Notes under the pieces: model-generated
What the model was told of the DNA's origin: nothing
Seen by the model: only the letters and a program-made list of their open reading frames with translations
The model's database searches: none
Virus record (IMG/VR): IMGVR_UViG_3300031143_000011
Span: 1 to 45,797 of that record
Length of the DNA: 45,797 nt
Source of the DNA: a virus
Reading direction: 5' to 3' (one strand)
Translations under genes and position numbers: made by a program
Part shown: one piece after another, positions 16,461-26,915 of the stretch
How the letters are laid out: each line of letters opens with the position of its first letter
Numbering within the stretch: position 1 is the first letter of the stretch

Positions 16461-18236
16461 TTAACTAGCGGTTAGGAACCGCTCGATATCAAAATACAAA
16501 GTTGTATCCACTATTGGCATATTTGTTATATGTATTTTACCCTCTACCAATATCTCTGTACTAAAACCGTCAAAATATAAAGTAGCCCCATCCTCCAATG
16601 TCTGCACACTACTAACCACTATATTAGCCGCTCCAGTTGCAGTAGATTTGCTAACCACTGTAGGATTTGCCAATGTTGGGTTTATACCAGCGCTACGGAC
16701 TGTTTGTCCAACTATGACCTTCGTAGCATCTGTAACTGCTATTGTTGTACTAGCACTACTTGCCGCTGTTGTAGTTGTTGATACTTGTGTTGAAGTTAAT
16801 GTAACACCGCTCACTTTAACCCCCATACCAGTAGCGTCTTCAATTCCACTAGCACCACGTGCTATTATAACCACCCCAGAGTCAGATTTTAAAGCATCAG
16901 CTTGTTTTGTACCAAAAGTTAGGTTACCCGCTCTAGCTGTCACCCTACCATTACGATCAATTACCGTTGCAACATTACCAACATCATCAACCCCACTAAT
17001 AAAGATATCTTTCTCAGTGTAGTCCTTGAAGTCTGTATAATATTTATTTCCTTTATCTATCCTCTGCAAGGTTTTGTTAACCCTATAATCACTAATTATA
17101 GCAGGTGTAGTTGTATTTGCACCGGTACTGGATCTTGATGGGTCTAATTCCATTCCACCAGCTATATTAGCTATATTTGTCACAGGCCATCTATAGTAGG
17201 TCGAACCACTAACGTCTTCACCTTCTATAGCTGAAGCAGCTGCCCCAAAAGTAACGGTGTTAACAGCACATAAATCCTCCACTGTTGGCAGTCTCAATAC
17301 CCCAAAACCCCTACCCGCAACGGAAGATATAGTAATAGAGAATGGATAAGTTCCAGAAGATTGTGAAACCACATCAATAGCTTGGCTACCCGTTGTAGAA
17401 GCTATATTAGGTGTAGTTCCTTGAAATGGCGTGGTAAAAGTCACTGTGACTCCATCGCCAACAGTATCACTAGCACTCATCTCAATCTCATATATGTTAT
17501 CTCCGTCTGGATTTATCTTAGTAACCAAAACTCCAAGAGCAGCTAGAATTCCAGTACAGCTTATTAAATCTCCAATCCTAACAACATTAGAATCTGTCGC
17601 ATTTTGATCTAATATCATCCTGTTACTACTAACAGCTCCATTTGTAGTGCCAGTTGAAGCATAGTTTTGAGATGCCGCGAATGTTGAGATACCAAGGGAT
17701 TTTATCACATCTTGATATATAACTCTAGTTATAATATTACTATTCGAGCCTGTAGACATGTTTTGATTTACACTACCATCTTCATTCCGTACCTCATCAA
17801 AATCAATGTGCCTAGTTCTTATGTTGTCCACGGTTTCCGCATGAACATTTATAGTGAAAGTTTTGAGAGATGATTGCTGCGGGAAGACTATATTAGTACT
17901 ATAGTTACCACTAACCCCTTGTACGTTTGTTTGTTTGTAACTAGCTGCCGTCCATGTTTGTGTTTTAAAATTGTAATAACTAGCCCTGTCACCCTCATAA
18001 ACCTCTACACTAAACACAAAACCTCTATCACCAGTGATCAATACTCTTTTTGTTCCCCCGGTTGGGTTAATATCCCCACTGTCGACAACAACACTCTTTA
18101 TCTTCTTTTCTATATAACCATAAACAGCAATGTGGTCAGCGCTATTCATCAGCTCACCATTAGGCATGTAGTGGAATCCATCAGGAGCATCAACTCCATC
18201 TTTTGTTTTTATAAACTCCTCACCTTTGTATGCCAT
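16461..18236 (-). CDS. Tail structural protein, 591 aa
   Basis: The protein is rich in Thr, Ser, Asn, Val and Ile with predicted beta strands throughout and no export signal. The N-terminus (DAPDGFHYMPNGELMNSADH) looks like a small docking region, after which come repeated beta modules with Gly/Thr-rich turns; residues about 470-560 show an ATTTAASSAS-type low-complexity linker. These are properties of tail spike, fibre-base or collar proteins. It sits between the nozzle-like protein group and the ejection genes, separated from the 135-aa protein by 2 nt. The exact place in the tail cannot be told from sequence alone. Confidence 0.78.
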   Translation of the reverse strand: MAYKGEEFIKTKDGVDAPDGFHYMPNGELMNSADHIAVYGYIEKKIKSVVVDSGDINPTGGTKRVLITGDRGFVFSVEVYEGDRASYYNFKTQTWTAASYKQTNVQGVSGNYSTNIVFPQQSSLKTFTINVHAETVDNIRTRHIDFDEVRNEDGSVNQNMSTGSNSNIITRVIYQDVIKSLGISTFAASQNYASTGTTNGAVSSNRMILDQNATDSNVVRIGDLISCTGILAALGVLVTKINPDGDNIYEIEMSASDTVGDGVTVTFTTPFQGTTPNIASTTGSQAIDVVSQSSGTYPFSITISSVAGRGFGVLRLPTVEDLCAVNTVTFGAAASAIEGEDVSGSTYYRWPVTNIANIAGGMELDPSRSSTGANTTTPAIISDYRVNKTLQRIDKGNKYYTDFKDYTEKDIFISGVDDVGNVATVIDRNGRVTARAGNLTFGTKQADALKSDSGVVIIARGASGIEDATGMGVKVSGVTLTSTQVSTTTTAASSASTTIAVTDATKVIVGQTVRSAGINPTLANPTVVSKSTATGAANIVVSSVQTLEDGATLYFDGFSTEILVEGKIHITNMPIVDTTLYFDIERFLTAS

Positions 18237-18238
18237 AA

Positions 18239-18646
18239 TTATTTGCTATTTATTATTACCTCACTTCCAACACTAAAAATCTCTGCTTTTTCCTTTGAAT
18301 TGTTCACAAACCTAGCTTTTGCATAATAACCTATTAAGTCACCCATTGACTGGTTATACTTTGAGAACATAAGAAAATCACCAACCATAGGAGCATAGTA
18401 GCCGATACCCGCTTCGTCGACAAAAAGTGTCGTAACATCACCCAAAATATCAATACGTCTTAGTATTCCAACCACACCACTTAGGTTAGTTTGAGCATAA
18501 CTTCCTGGGCTAATGCTGTTAGATACCTTGCTTTGCTCTCGATCCTCAGCCCCGTCCTGCATAGAAGTACTCTTCGCATATATGAGATCACCAACCTGCA
18601 ACGAAACATTTAAGTTTGTTATGTTATTTAATGTTATTGTTATCAT
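18239..18646 (-). CDS. Small structural protein, 135 aa
   Basis: The family is not recognised. The sequence is beta-rich with a short repeated pattern of hydrophobic residues and no Cys, signal peptide or membrane segment. It contains VGDLIYAKSTSM and VGDFLMFSKYNQSM, two similar segments suggesting an internal barrel-like duplication. It is encoded directly after the giant nozzle gene (22-nt gap) and 2 nt before the 591-aa tail gene, so it is probably a small tail component. Confidence 0.7.
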   Translation of the reverse strand: MITITLNNITNLNVSLQVGDLIYAKSTSMQDGAEDREQSKVSNSISPGSYAQTNLSGVVGILRRIDILGDVTTLFVDEAGIGYYAPMVGDFLMFSKYNQSMGDLIGYYAKARFVNNSKEKAEIFSVGSEVIINSK

Positions 18647-18668
18647 CTATTTTTTATATTATCAGTAC

Positions 18669-21600
18669 TTACATTATTCCCGCACTAACTACAGCTGTTC
18701 GCTCCACTTCACACCCCCAAACCCCCGTTGCATTATCATACCATTCAAAGGTTGCTGTTAAAGTATAAGGCAATGTCGCTCCGTGGCCAACTACAAAGGT
18801 ATGGAGAAATTGATTGATTGATTGGTTATAATAACCATCAGTAACATCTACTGTTCCACCAGCATATGGTGCCCAGGGATGACTTGCTCCAACACCTTTC
18901 GATAGGAAATCGTTACCGTCAGGCATAATTATCGTCATTCTCCATGCATCATATGATCCTAGGGTTATCCCCCAATTCAAGTCTCCAAGACTATCTACGT
19001 TGAGAAAAGATGTACCATCACAAGTTGCAGGTAATATACAACTTCCGTCATCAGACATGGCAAGTGGGTCATAGTTTAAAGCGTCAGGATCTGTACATCC
19101 ACTAATGTTCGGACCACTAAATGCGCAAGATCCATCATCAATCGTTGCGAGTGGATTGTAGTTTACAGCCTCGGAATTCGTACACCCAGCTACACCCACG
19201 CCAACAACATCACTCACACTTCCAATACCTTGGAATGTAAAATCACCCGCATCAACACTTGTTCTTGGATCAACCAATTTATTTATACCATTAAACCATT
19301 TACCTTCTTTTTCGAGGAACTCATTTATAGATCCCTCCTCTTTGTTAGTTACAATGGACTCTACGCTCCAACCTTTCTTCTCGTATAGGTTATAATATTC
19401 TTGGTCACTATAATCAGTGTCTGGTTGTAGGGGTATAACCATATCTGGTTCATAAGTGAATTTCTCTACAAAAGCTTGACTTCCCTCATAATTTAAAGTG
19501 TTAAACACTTTAACTGCACCGGGGTTATCATTCAAAACCACTTCTAGCGAAGATGGTTCAAATGTACCGTAAAAAGTATTTCTTTCTTCCTTGTCGCTAT
19601 AGTGTAAGAATAGATTTCCTTGATGGAAAGTGTAGTAATCGTTAGCTAAACTCACGGCCAACTGCATACTGTTGAAGGATTTGAAACTCACCCAACCCCC
19701 TACTTTTTCACTAAATGACAATAAGCTAGGTTCAGTTGCTGATTGAATTGTAACCCCAGCGAGTAGAGGGATATCCATGAACCCACCATTAATATCACTG
19801 TTAGGTACAACACCAGTTTGCAAGAATGATGTTGGTGTGACACCAGTTGTTTGGCCTTCAATGTCATTAGATATGTTGACACGCACATAAAACTGAGCAA
19901 AGCCACCCGTGTATTGAACATCTATTCCATTTTCAATGCTGGTTATCGTTGTATTTTGGGGGAGTAAGCTTTCATTTGTAAGCGTATTAATAAGCGTAAC
20001 AGTATCTCCAACACCCACATCACTACTAAATGATAGTTTGCTCCACTGACTCTCGCTAAACCATAAGCTCCTTTGAGACGGCGTTGTTAGTATGAGACTA
20101 GTTTGATTAGGTAAAGCTTTTTGAAGCTTTCCAGTTATTTTTGTTGTGGCTGTAAAGTAATTGTGGTTCGTTAGTAAAATATTATACTCATCGTTCCTAT
20201 CATCATAACTCCCTATTAGCTTGTTATTTAATTTTAGGTTGTCCCTAAACCAGTCTTTCATGCCATGATCTGATATAGGTGTCAAGCCATCCTTAGACAA
20301 CCTCATTACAGCTCCCCTCGCTTTGTCAGTGAAGTAGGCTCTATAAGATTCCGCTGCGAATGACTCTGGATTTGTAGATATACCATACTCTCCTGAGAAT
20401 GGAATTGTCTGTCCAAGAACCCTATTTGTAGCTATCATCTGAGGCTTTCCATCAGCATTATACAAAGCATCTTTATCAGCCGTTACCTTTAATATCTTAT
20501 CTTCACAAAGAACAACTAGATCGGAGTCTCTAGAATGTAGTTTTTGGATACTACCATATATTGGATTAAGATCTTTAGTTATTTTTTCTCCAGCTATAAA
20601 TTGATTCAAATTATTCACCCCAGAGGTGGAGTTATATATACCAGAATATATCAAACCATACTTCCTGTGTTCTTCTTTGTATTCCTGCTCTAATGTTGTT
20701 GAGGCTTTTACCCCATTAGATATATATGGTAGATTAAAATTATCTCTAATCCTATTAGATTCAACGCCATTACCAAAGGAGTAGCAGTTATGCCATGGTA
20801 GTGTGAATTTTTTGTTAACTAAATTCAAATCAACGGTTACTCCCCACTTATTGATACCTTGGGGCGTTATGCTGGTGATTGGCGTTCGTACATTTAAACC
20901 ATCCACCCTTTCAAAAAACCCATCAATTGGAAGGGAAGCTGATGCGGCAGGACCAAGGGTTGGGTCTTCCGTGTTCATGACAATTATTTTATCCCCACTG
21001 TAACCAACAACGACAAAAATTCTTAGGTTTAAAGCCAAGAGCCAGAGCTTAGTTCCAATTGGGAAGGCGCTTGATATAGTATCTTCATTAGATACCATTG
21101 GAAAAGCCCCTGATGCCTCGTAGTATATATCTAACTCTGTTGACTCTTTTGGTTCTGTTTCCCAAATAGCTGGGTTTTCCGATAACACTTCTGTTGGCTG
21201 TATTTCACTCACGAACTCCAACGTATATCCAACCGCGCAAATCGCACCATATGGATTATCACCACTCTTCCTAGATATAGTATTGATATTAAATTCAGAA
21301 TTATCGCTATAACCATTCATACCAACTTGCTTAAAGGTCAATGTACCCCCTATGATTGGTGGCCCAACATTGTTATTTGTTCCCGTTCCACCTAAATCAT
21401 TATGATCATTTTGCACAAGTGGTTGTGAGTAACCACCAAGTAACAACTCAAAATGACCAGCAGGCAGTTTGTTTATTTCCCTAACACACCAAGTAACGCT
21501 ACTAGGAGTATAAGTGCCACCAGCTCTATCAAAACTAGTCAAAGCCATACCCTCATGCAGAGTTACATTAACGTTATTAACAGCCACTGTTATGCCCTGA

Positions 21601-24600
21601 ACGTATACCTTTAAATCCATGGCACTAGGCCCACTGCAAACCGGACCTGTAGCGGTAGCACCACTAGCGCCACCCTCTCCGACACAATCCAACTCCAATG
21701 TTTCCCCATTGATTATAACTCCGGGATCCATAGGATTCCACTCTAGAGCGGGTTTAATGCTATTGATCTTATAATTTTTAGTTAAATTAAAGCTCAACCC
21801 CTCAGCCATGCTACGTAAGTCTCCGTTGGCCTGATGAGAATTCTCACTCCTGAAAGAAGACAAATCATCGTTATTGACAAGTGGTCCAATCATAGGTGTT
21901 AGAGTTGGTCCATCACTATGCCTCATTATGTTACCACCCGCAACAGTTCCGTCGATGGTATATGGCATCCTATCTTTATCTTTATCCTCTTTCCATCTGA
22001 ACTGAAAACCAGTATTTATATTCCTCACAAAACTAGTGGTTAAAGTATCTACGTACCTTGGGTTTGAGTTAGCTAAATTAGTATCCCAATTCCCAACATT
22101 CCAAAAACCATCAATATCACTCACTCCATCCCAGTCCTTTGATGTTATACCACCAAACCCAAGCCTCATATTCCACTTGTTGTTGATAGTTGAGTTTTGT
22201 ATTCCTAAATTAATTGAACCTGGGTAAGCTCCATTTTGGCTGTTCCACTCAAGCTTTGCAATAGAAGTATTTGGAGTACCCTCAAATGGACCAGCATCTA
22301 TAAACCAAACCTCCGTGTCCCTAGCAGCCGCTTCATCTGATTTATATCCAAACCTATTTTCCCTGTACGCGGACTCATTAGATAAAGGTAATCCAGGTGC
22401 TTTTTGCCACATAGATGTTGTGCCTTTGCTACCTTGGTCAATCCATCCAAATGCTCTTTTAGTGGTTTGTGTAGGGTTAGCGTGGTACCCAAACTCCTCG
22501 TTCCATTCTGGCACGTCCCGCCAATACAACCCCTTGTACCCGACATGGGTTGAATTATCAACATTTACACCACTGCTAGTTCCCCCCTTTTTTAAATGTA
22601 CTAAAGCTCTAACATCAAGTGTGTTATTAAGCACGTCAACTACTTGTGATGGCTGTATGAGCCCTATACCTAAATTTGGTAACATCGCAACTTGTGAGGC
22701 ACCATAATCTTCATTTACTGAGGCTGATCCGTTTATTGTATATTCTTTCTCCCTATATCTCCTAAAATACAATGCGTTAGCCGAAAACTCATCAACAGCA
22801 TAGTAGCCATATTGCTTCTGCCCGTGAGCTTGGTTATTATCATCTTGTGGACGCCAAGAAGTGTATATATTACTACGCGTTTCTCCGCGCGTTCTAGTTA
22901 GAAAGCGAGTTAAATCAGATGTGTGTTTAGCTACTAGATTGGAATCCATAGAGTACACTTTTTTAGAACCAGTAACCCTCATTCCCCCACCAACCGTGGT
23001 TGTCTCTATATTATTCCTGAAGACCTCATCAAAATAAATCTTGACAAAAAATCTACCGTCGAATCTATCTAGATTCTCGGTTTTATATCTATATATATTA
23101 ACAGTCGCACCAGCTTCAATCATACTAGGAGCAGCCCCAGTGCTGTCATCTGATATGAAATTAACATCCGCTCCCAACTGTTCGTCAAGCTCTATACTAA
23201 TCACATCAGTTGTGCTCATCGGGGCAGTAGTGTCTACCCATGAATTAGTAGCGGAATTTATCTTGTATCTAGCGGAGATCTCATCCGTTCCAAGTTTGGA
23301 AAATTCAATCCACAATTCGTCTTCGGTTATAGCTATATCTTGTCCAGACGTACCGTGGAACGCAGGGTAGTTCATTTTAAAACTTTTCACCCCCACAAAT
23401 GGCGCATCCTGGGTATTAAATATATTCGTTTGTTGAGTACTAGTCGAATGGTTCTTGGAAAATGTCTTTCTTTTTGTAGTCTTTATAAAGTCAGGAGCCT
23501 CATTTTCAATAGCTAGTACTTTATATCTAGCAGCTTCTGTAACTAAAGTATCTTGATCTGATCCTTTTTTTAAGATTAGAAACGTATCAATGTCTATTTT
23601 GTTCCTATCACTTGACGGGAATGCTAGCCAAATATTACCATCACCCGCGCTGTACCAGCGATCCATAGCCATGTTATAGTATTCAGAGCTCGTTTCTTTA
23701 ACAAAAAACTTAAAATGAGTGAGTGCTTGTGGGTAGTCGTCAGAATTAAACTGCACGTCAAACCTATTAGCTTGAGCCGCTTCTTTCTTTTCGACCCGAG
23801 TTGTAGTTGTAGTATTGGATAGTACAGGTGTCTCCCTACCATACTCATCTAAAAACACTACGCCAAGTTGGTATTCTCTTAGCGATTTAATTGATTTAAA
23901 AGTACTAGTAGTCACATTGGTACTTGGATCTAAAAGATTAATAACACTGAGTAGTTCGTTAGAAACACCAACGCTGAAATTAGGTATATATTTCTTACCC
24001 CCTTTGGATATTAAATCGTAGTTTTGAGTATAATTAGCGTAAACTATCCTATTCCCTGTTATGTCTTGTGCTAAAGCTTTTTTAGGTACGTTATCCCACG
24101 GTCTTAACAATTGATTAGATGGTACTATGTTACTAACGACCTCTCTCTCAATAACAAAAGAACTCTGTGGTAGACTGGGGTTAAGACTAGAGGAAATCAT
24201 GCTATCCCATAAATTATTACCTACAGAACTATAGTCGTCTGGCCTAATGGTGTCTACGACATATATACTTGGTGACGCATCGTCTTTAAACAAAATATCT
24301 ACAGCCACGACATCACTTGGAGTGTCTTTTGTTATAATGTTAAGTAACTCCACTTTACTTAACTTATTTGTCATTCCTATATTATAACCTTTTCTAGGGT
24401 GATAATCAAATGACCCAGGTGAAAATGCTACCTGTGTGAAGGGCGCAAAAGTAGAATATTCTCCATCTTCAAATTTATATCTATAAGAAAATCTAGGAAA
24501 CTTAAATTCAAACAACTTCTCTGTTTCATCAAACAAATCCACAACGTATCTTCTTGTATCGTTTGGCTCTGCTTGTTCTGGAAAACCATCGAGAGTTGTT

Positions 24601-25589
24601 ATTTTTATCTTCAATATCCCATTAGCGTGGGCTTCAGTCACTACTCCCTTCATAACGAAATCAGTCAAGGGCAATCCAGGCGCAGTATCATCTTCGTCAT
24701 AAGCCTGTAAGACAACTTTTGTATTTAAAGGTAAACTAGATAAAGCAGTTGAAGTGCCAAACCACCCAGTTAATCCGGTTATTAGCGAGGTGGAGAGATC
24801 AACGTCATTACCCGCTCCATCCAACCCCTTATTTATCTTTAAAAAGAATTCATTACTACCCTCTTCTGTTGAAACCGTTGAAAAATCATTCCAATCCCAA
24901 CTTACACCCCAATTTGGAAAATCATTATCAACATGATTGACATCTTGAGAAGAAGATATATCTATAACAGCTGTATATATTTTACCTAACTCCCTAGAGG
25001 TGTGAAGTTTAATGTCAGGGGCTATTTGTGGTCCTTTTTTTATAACAGTTATATGTTTTTCTTTCATCTCTGAAAGAGCCCCTGTCGAAGTGTTTAGAAG
25101 TCGAGTTTGGTTGTCTAGTAAAGTACCATCAATACAGCGTTGTATATTTATCTTCCTAGGTTCATTGATATTATCCGTCCAGAATAACATACCATCAATA
25201 ACATTTATACCAGTAACCACCATGTTAGGCGTGAACTTTAAAACATTCTTTTTATAATCAATAAGTACAAGTTTGTGATTAACCCCATTATATGAAAATA
25301 TATAATCAGCTAACGGCGACCACACTAAATAGTACATAGTGTTAATTTTTTCATCAGAAACAGCGCCAACAACAATAGCGTCTCCAGTCAGGGCTGCTTT
25401 TTCTCTTAAAATGCCCTTCAAGCTTCTCAACTCATTACCTAAAATATTCTGAGCCGTACCAACATCAGATCCCTCCGAAGTAGCTACCTGTACGTTCATT
25501 GCATCTCTATATTCTCCATTAGGAACAAGTCTCTCGTCGAGATCCTTATTCATCTTCCCCTTCATGAAATTATGCTTGATTTCTGGCAT
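18669..25589 (-). CDS. Giant tail nozzle/tubular-type protein with C-terminal GCTDP repeats, 2306 aa
   Basis: The N-terminus contains HNFMKGKMNKDLDERLVPNG and a following YRDAMNVQV and GTAQNILGN pattern. In my knowledge this opening (a 'lead strand' then 'R-x-A-x-N' and a closing 'NxLGN') is that of podovirus nozzle or muzzle proteins, which form the tip of the tail. The rest is a long array of beta domains, consistent with propeller or immunoglobulin-like modules carrying host-binding insertions. Near residues 2130-2185 there are two Cys repeats (GCTNSEAVNYNPLATIDDGSC-like and GCTDPDALNYDPLAMSDDGSC-like), the same repeat as in the T9SS-type protein, then a terminal beta domain. No signal peptide, as expected for a virion protein. 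Confidence 0.82.
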   Translation of the reverse strand: MPEIKHNFMKGKMNKDLDERLVPNGEYRDAMNVQVATSEGSDVGTAQNILGNELRSLKGILREKAALTGDAIVVGAVSDEKINTMYYLVWSPLADYIFSYNGVNHKLVLIDYKKNVLKFTPNMVVTGINVIDGMLFWTDNINEPRKINIQRCIDGTLLDNQTRLLNTSTGALSEMKEKHITVIKKGPQIAPDIKLHTSRELGKIYTAVIDISSSQDVNHVDNDFPNWGVSWDWNDFSTVSTEEGSNEFFLKINKGLDGAGNDVDLSTSLITGLTGWFGTSTALSSLPLNTKVVLQAYDEDDTAPGLPLTDFVMKGVVTEAHANGILKIKITTLDGFPEQAEPNDTRRYVVDLFDETEKLFEFKFPRFSYRYKFEDGEYSTFAPFTQVAFSPGSFDYHPRKGYNIGMTNKLSKVELLNIITKDTPSDVVAVDILFKDDASPSIYVVDTIRPDDYSSVGNNLWDSMISSSLNPSLPQSSFVIEREVVSNIVPSNQLLRPWDNVPKKALAQDITGNRIVYANYTQNYDLISKGGKKYIPNFSVGVSNELLSVINLLDPSTNVTTSTFKSIKSLREYQLGVVFLDEYGRETPVLSNTTTTTRVEKKEAAQANRFDVQFNSDDYPQALTHFKFFVKETSSEYYNMAMDRWYSAGDGNIWLAFPSSDRNKIDIDTFLILKKGSDQDTLVTEAARYKVLAIENEAPDFIKTTKRKTFSKNHSTSTQQTNIFNTQDAPFVGVKSFKMNYPAFHGTSGQDIAITEDELWIEFSKLGTDEISARYKINSATNSWVDTTAPMSTTDVISIELDEQLGADVNFISDDSTGAAPSMIEAGATVNIYRYKTENLDRFDGRFFVKIYFDEVFRNNIETTTVGGGMRVTGSKKVYSMDSNLVAKHTSDLTRFLTRTRGETRSNIYTSWRPQDDNNQAHGQKQYGYYAVDEFSANALYFRRYREKEYTINGSASVNEDYGASQVAMLPNLGIGLIQPSQVVDVLNNTLDVRALVHLKKGGTSSGVNVDNSTHVGYKGLYWRDVPEWNEEFGYHANPTQTTKRAFGWIDQGSKGTTSMWQKAPGLPLSNESAYRENRFGYKSDEAAARDTEVWFIDAGPFEGTPNTSIAKLEWNSQNGAYPGSINLGIQNSTINNKWNMRLGFGGITSKDWDGVSDIDGFWNVGNWDTNLANSNPRYVDTLTTSFVRNINTGFQFRWKEDKDKDRMPYTIDGTVAGGNIMRHSDGPTLTPMIGPLVNNDDLSSFRSENSHQANGDLRSMAEGLSFNLTKNYKINSIKPALEWNPMDPGVIINGETLELDCVGEGGASGATATGPVCSGPSAMDLKVYVQGITVAVNNVNVTLHEGMALTSFDRAGGTYTPSSVTWCVREINKLPAGHFELLLGGYSQPLVQNDHNDLGGTGTNNNVGPPIIGGTLTFKQVGMNGYSDNSEFNINTISRKSGDNPYGAICAVGYTLEFVSEIQPTEVLSENPAIWETEPKESTELDIYYEASGAFPMVSNEDTISSAFPIGTKLWLLALNLRIFVVVGYSGDKIIVMNTEDPTLGPAASASLPIDGFFERVDGLNVRTPITSITPQGINKWGVTVDLNLVNKKFTLPWHNCYSFGNGVESNRIRDNFNLPYISNGVKASTTLEQEYKEEHRKYGLIYSGIYNSTSGVNNLNQFIAGEKITKDLNPIYGSIQKLHSRDSDLVVLCEDKILKVTADKDALYNADGKPQMIATNRVLGQTIPFSGEYGISTNPESFAAESYRAYFTDKARGAVMRLSKDGLTPISDHGMKDWFRDNLKLNNKLIGSYDDRNDEYNILLTNHNYFTATTKITGKLQKALPNQTSLILTTPSQRSLWFSESQWSKLSFSSDVGVGDTVTLINTLTNESLLPQNTTITSIENGIDVQYTGGFAQFYVRVNISNDIEGQTTGVTPTSFLQTGVVPNSDINGGFMDIPLLAGVTIQSATEPSLLSFSEKVGGWVSFKSFNSMQLAVSLANDYYTFHQGNLFLHYSDKEERNTFYGTFEPSSLEVVLNDNPGAVKVFNTLNYEGSQAFVEKFTYEPDMVIPLQPDTDYSDQEYYNLYEKKGWSVESIVTNKEEGSINEFLEKEGKWFNGINKLVDPRTSVDAGDFTFQGIGSVSDVVGVGVAGCTNSEAVNYNPLATIDDGSCAFSGPNISGCTDPDALNYDPLAMSDDGSCILPATCDGTSFLNVDSLGDLNWGITLGSYDAWRMTIIMPDGNDFLSKGVGASHPWAPYAGGTVDVTDGYYNQSINQFLHTFVVGHGATLPYTLTATFEWYDNATGVWGCEVERTAVVSAGIM

Positions 25590-25592
25590 GTA

Positions 25593-26909
25593 CTAGTGTT
25601 TTATTTGTTTCGATTTACCTCTTAAAATTTGAGTGAGTTCTTCTAATTTAAGATTTGATAATCTTAGTTTAGCGGTTCTAATTGCAGCGAATCTCTCTTT
25701 TTTAAACCTAAGAACTTGGTATTCTGGGACGTTAGCTTTCCCAGCTAAAATAGCATGTGATATCCACTTATACATTGCTTCTTCAGCAAACTTATGAACT
25801 TGCATCTCTCCATCCGTACCAAGACTATCGCTTATGTAATCTAAGATCACAGTTTTCCCAGAGATATTAGAACTAAAATGGATTTTACCAGACTGATTGT
25901 CTAAGTAAAACGATCCATTTGATTGGGCATGTTGAGGGTCAAGCCCATACCTACTACCGTCCAACGGCCAGTAAGTACCGTCTTGATAATCGTTTTGATT
26001 TTCAGTTGGAGTTCCAGATTTGTAATTAGACCAATTCGTAGAGTTTTCTCCCTCACCTACTCTCACCACTCTTATGTTATCGATCACTCCATCGAAAGTA
26101 GTATCATTCCATAGTTTAATGCTCCCCGTGTTATTTGATCCCTGTAACCATTCGACAGAGTGGGTACCAACTATAGTTTCGTTAATAAGATTAACATTGT
26201 TATCAGTGGGGTCAGAATTTAATGTGCTAGCAATAGTAGTGTGATTGGCTAGTATAAATTGTCCCCCAGTCGATGCAACAACGATGTCATACGTTATTTT
26301 ATACGTTCTTCCCTCTATAATATCAGGGGCCACTATACTCATGTATCCTGCAGTAGTGTTACCTTGGACTACATCTTTATGCGTGTTAAGGTTACCCACA
26401 GCTGTAGTCACTACTACATCTCCAATAGTCCATGCCGCGGTATCCACAGTCCAACCCGTGTTGTTATTAAAATCACCATTAGCAATTAAGTTGGTAGAAG
26501 ATATTAATCCACCATCTTGATCAAAAACATAATCATTATTGGAATCTTGACTTATAGGAAGTGGATTTGAAGTTTTGCTCGCTGGGTGGAGTAAGTGTTT
26601 TATTCCAGCGGAATCTACCCAACTAATCTTAGTGTAGTTAACATAGTCTCGTGGTAACACCATTTGGAGTGACGATGGGAGTGTAATTTCCTGTGATTTG
26701 CAGGATTTCAATGTATCGAATGATAGTTCAGCCAGAGCTCTTTGAGCATGGAAAGCTACATCCACTCTCTTTGCTTTAGGTATTATCTTATCTTCACCAA
26801 CATAGACCAACATAAATTGATTTATAATATCTTTCAGGGAAACAAACTGATAGTTCCCTAAATCGTTTCCATCGTAATACTCTTGCGGAGTGTTGTTCAA
26901 TAATCCCAT
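25593..26909 (-). CDS. Head-tail connector (ring) protein with inserted carbohydrate-binding-like domain, 438 aa
   Basis: Residues about 20-130 and 305-438 form one helical/beta connector domain: a helix with FHAQRALAELSFDTLKS, then a strand leading to LPRDYVNYTKISWVDSAG, and a C-terminal helix bundle with HKFAEEAMYKWISHAIL. This pattern is common in connector or ring proteins of Bacteroidota podoviruses. Between them, residues about 139-284 form an independent module beginning NLIANGDFNNNTGWTVD and ending IDNIRVVRVG. The NGDF...GW opening and the ID-N-I-R-V closing strand are hallmarks of CBM4/9-like jelly-roll modules. The interruption looks like a domain insertion on the surface of the tail neck. 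Confidence 0.78.
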   Translation of the reverse strand: MGLLNNTPQEYYDGNDLGNYQFVSLKDIINQFMLVYVGEDKIIPKAKRVDVAFHAQRALAELSFDTLKSCKSQEITLPSSLQMVLPRDYVNYTKISWVDSAGIKHLLHPASKTSNPLPISQDSNNDYVFDQDGGLISSTNLIANGDFNNNTGWTVDTAAWTIGDVVVTTAVGNLNTHKDVVQGNTTAGYMSIVAPDIIEGRTYKITYDIVVASTGGQFILANHTTIASTLNSDPTDNNVNLINETIVGTHSVEWLQGSNNTGSIKLWNDTTFDGVIDNIRVVRVGEGENSTNWSNYKSGTPTENQNDYQDGTYWPLDGSRYGLDPQHAQSNGSFYLDNQSGKIHFSSNISGKTVILDYISDSLGTDGEMQVHKFAEEAMYKWISHAILAGKANVPEYQVLRFKKERFAAIRTAKLRLSNLKLEELTQILRGKSKQIKH

Positions 26910-26915
26910 TTATTT

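Noticed and set aside
17874-18326. 150-codon plus-strand open frame
   Set aside because: It overlaps two minus-strand tail genes in antisense and has no sensible composition or context; all other genes are on the minus strand.
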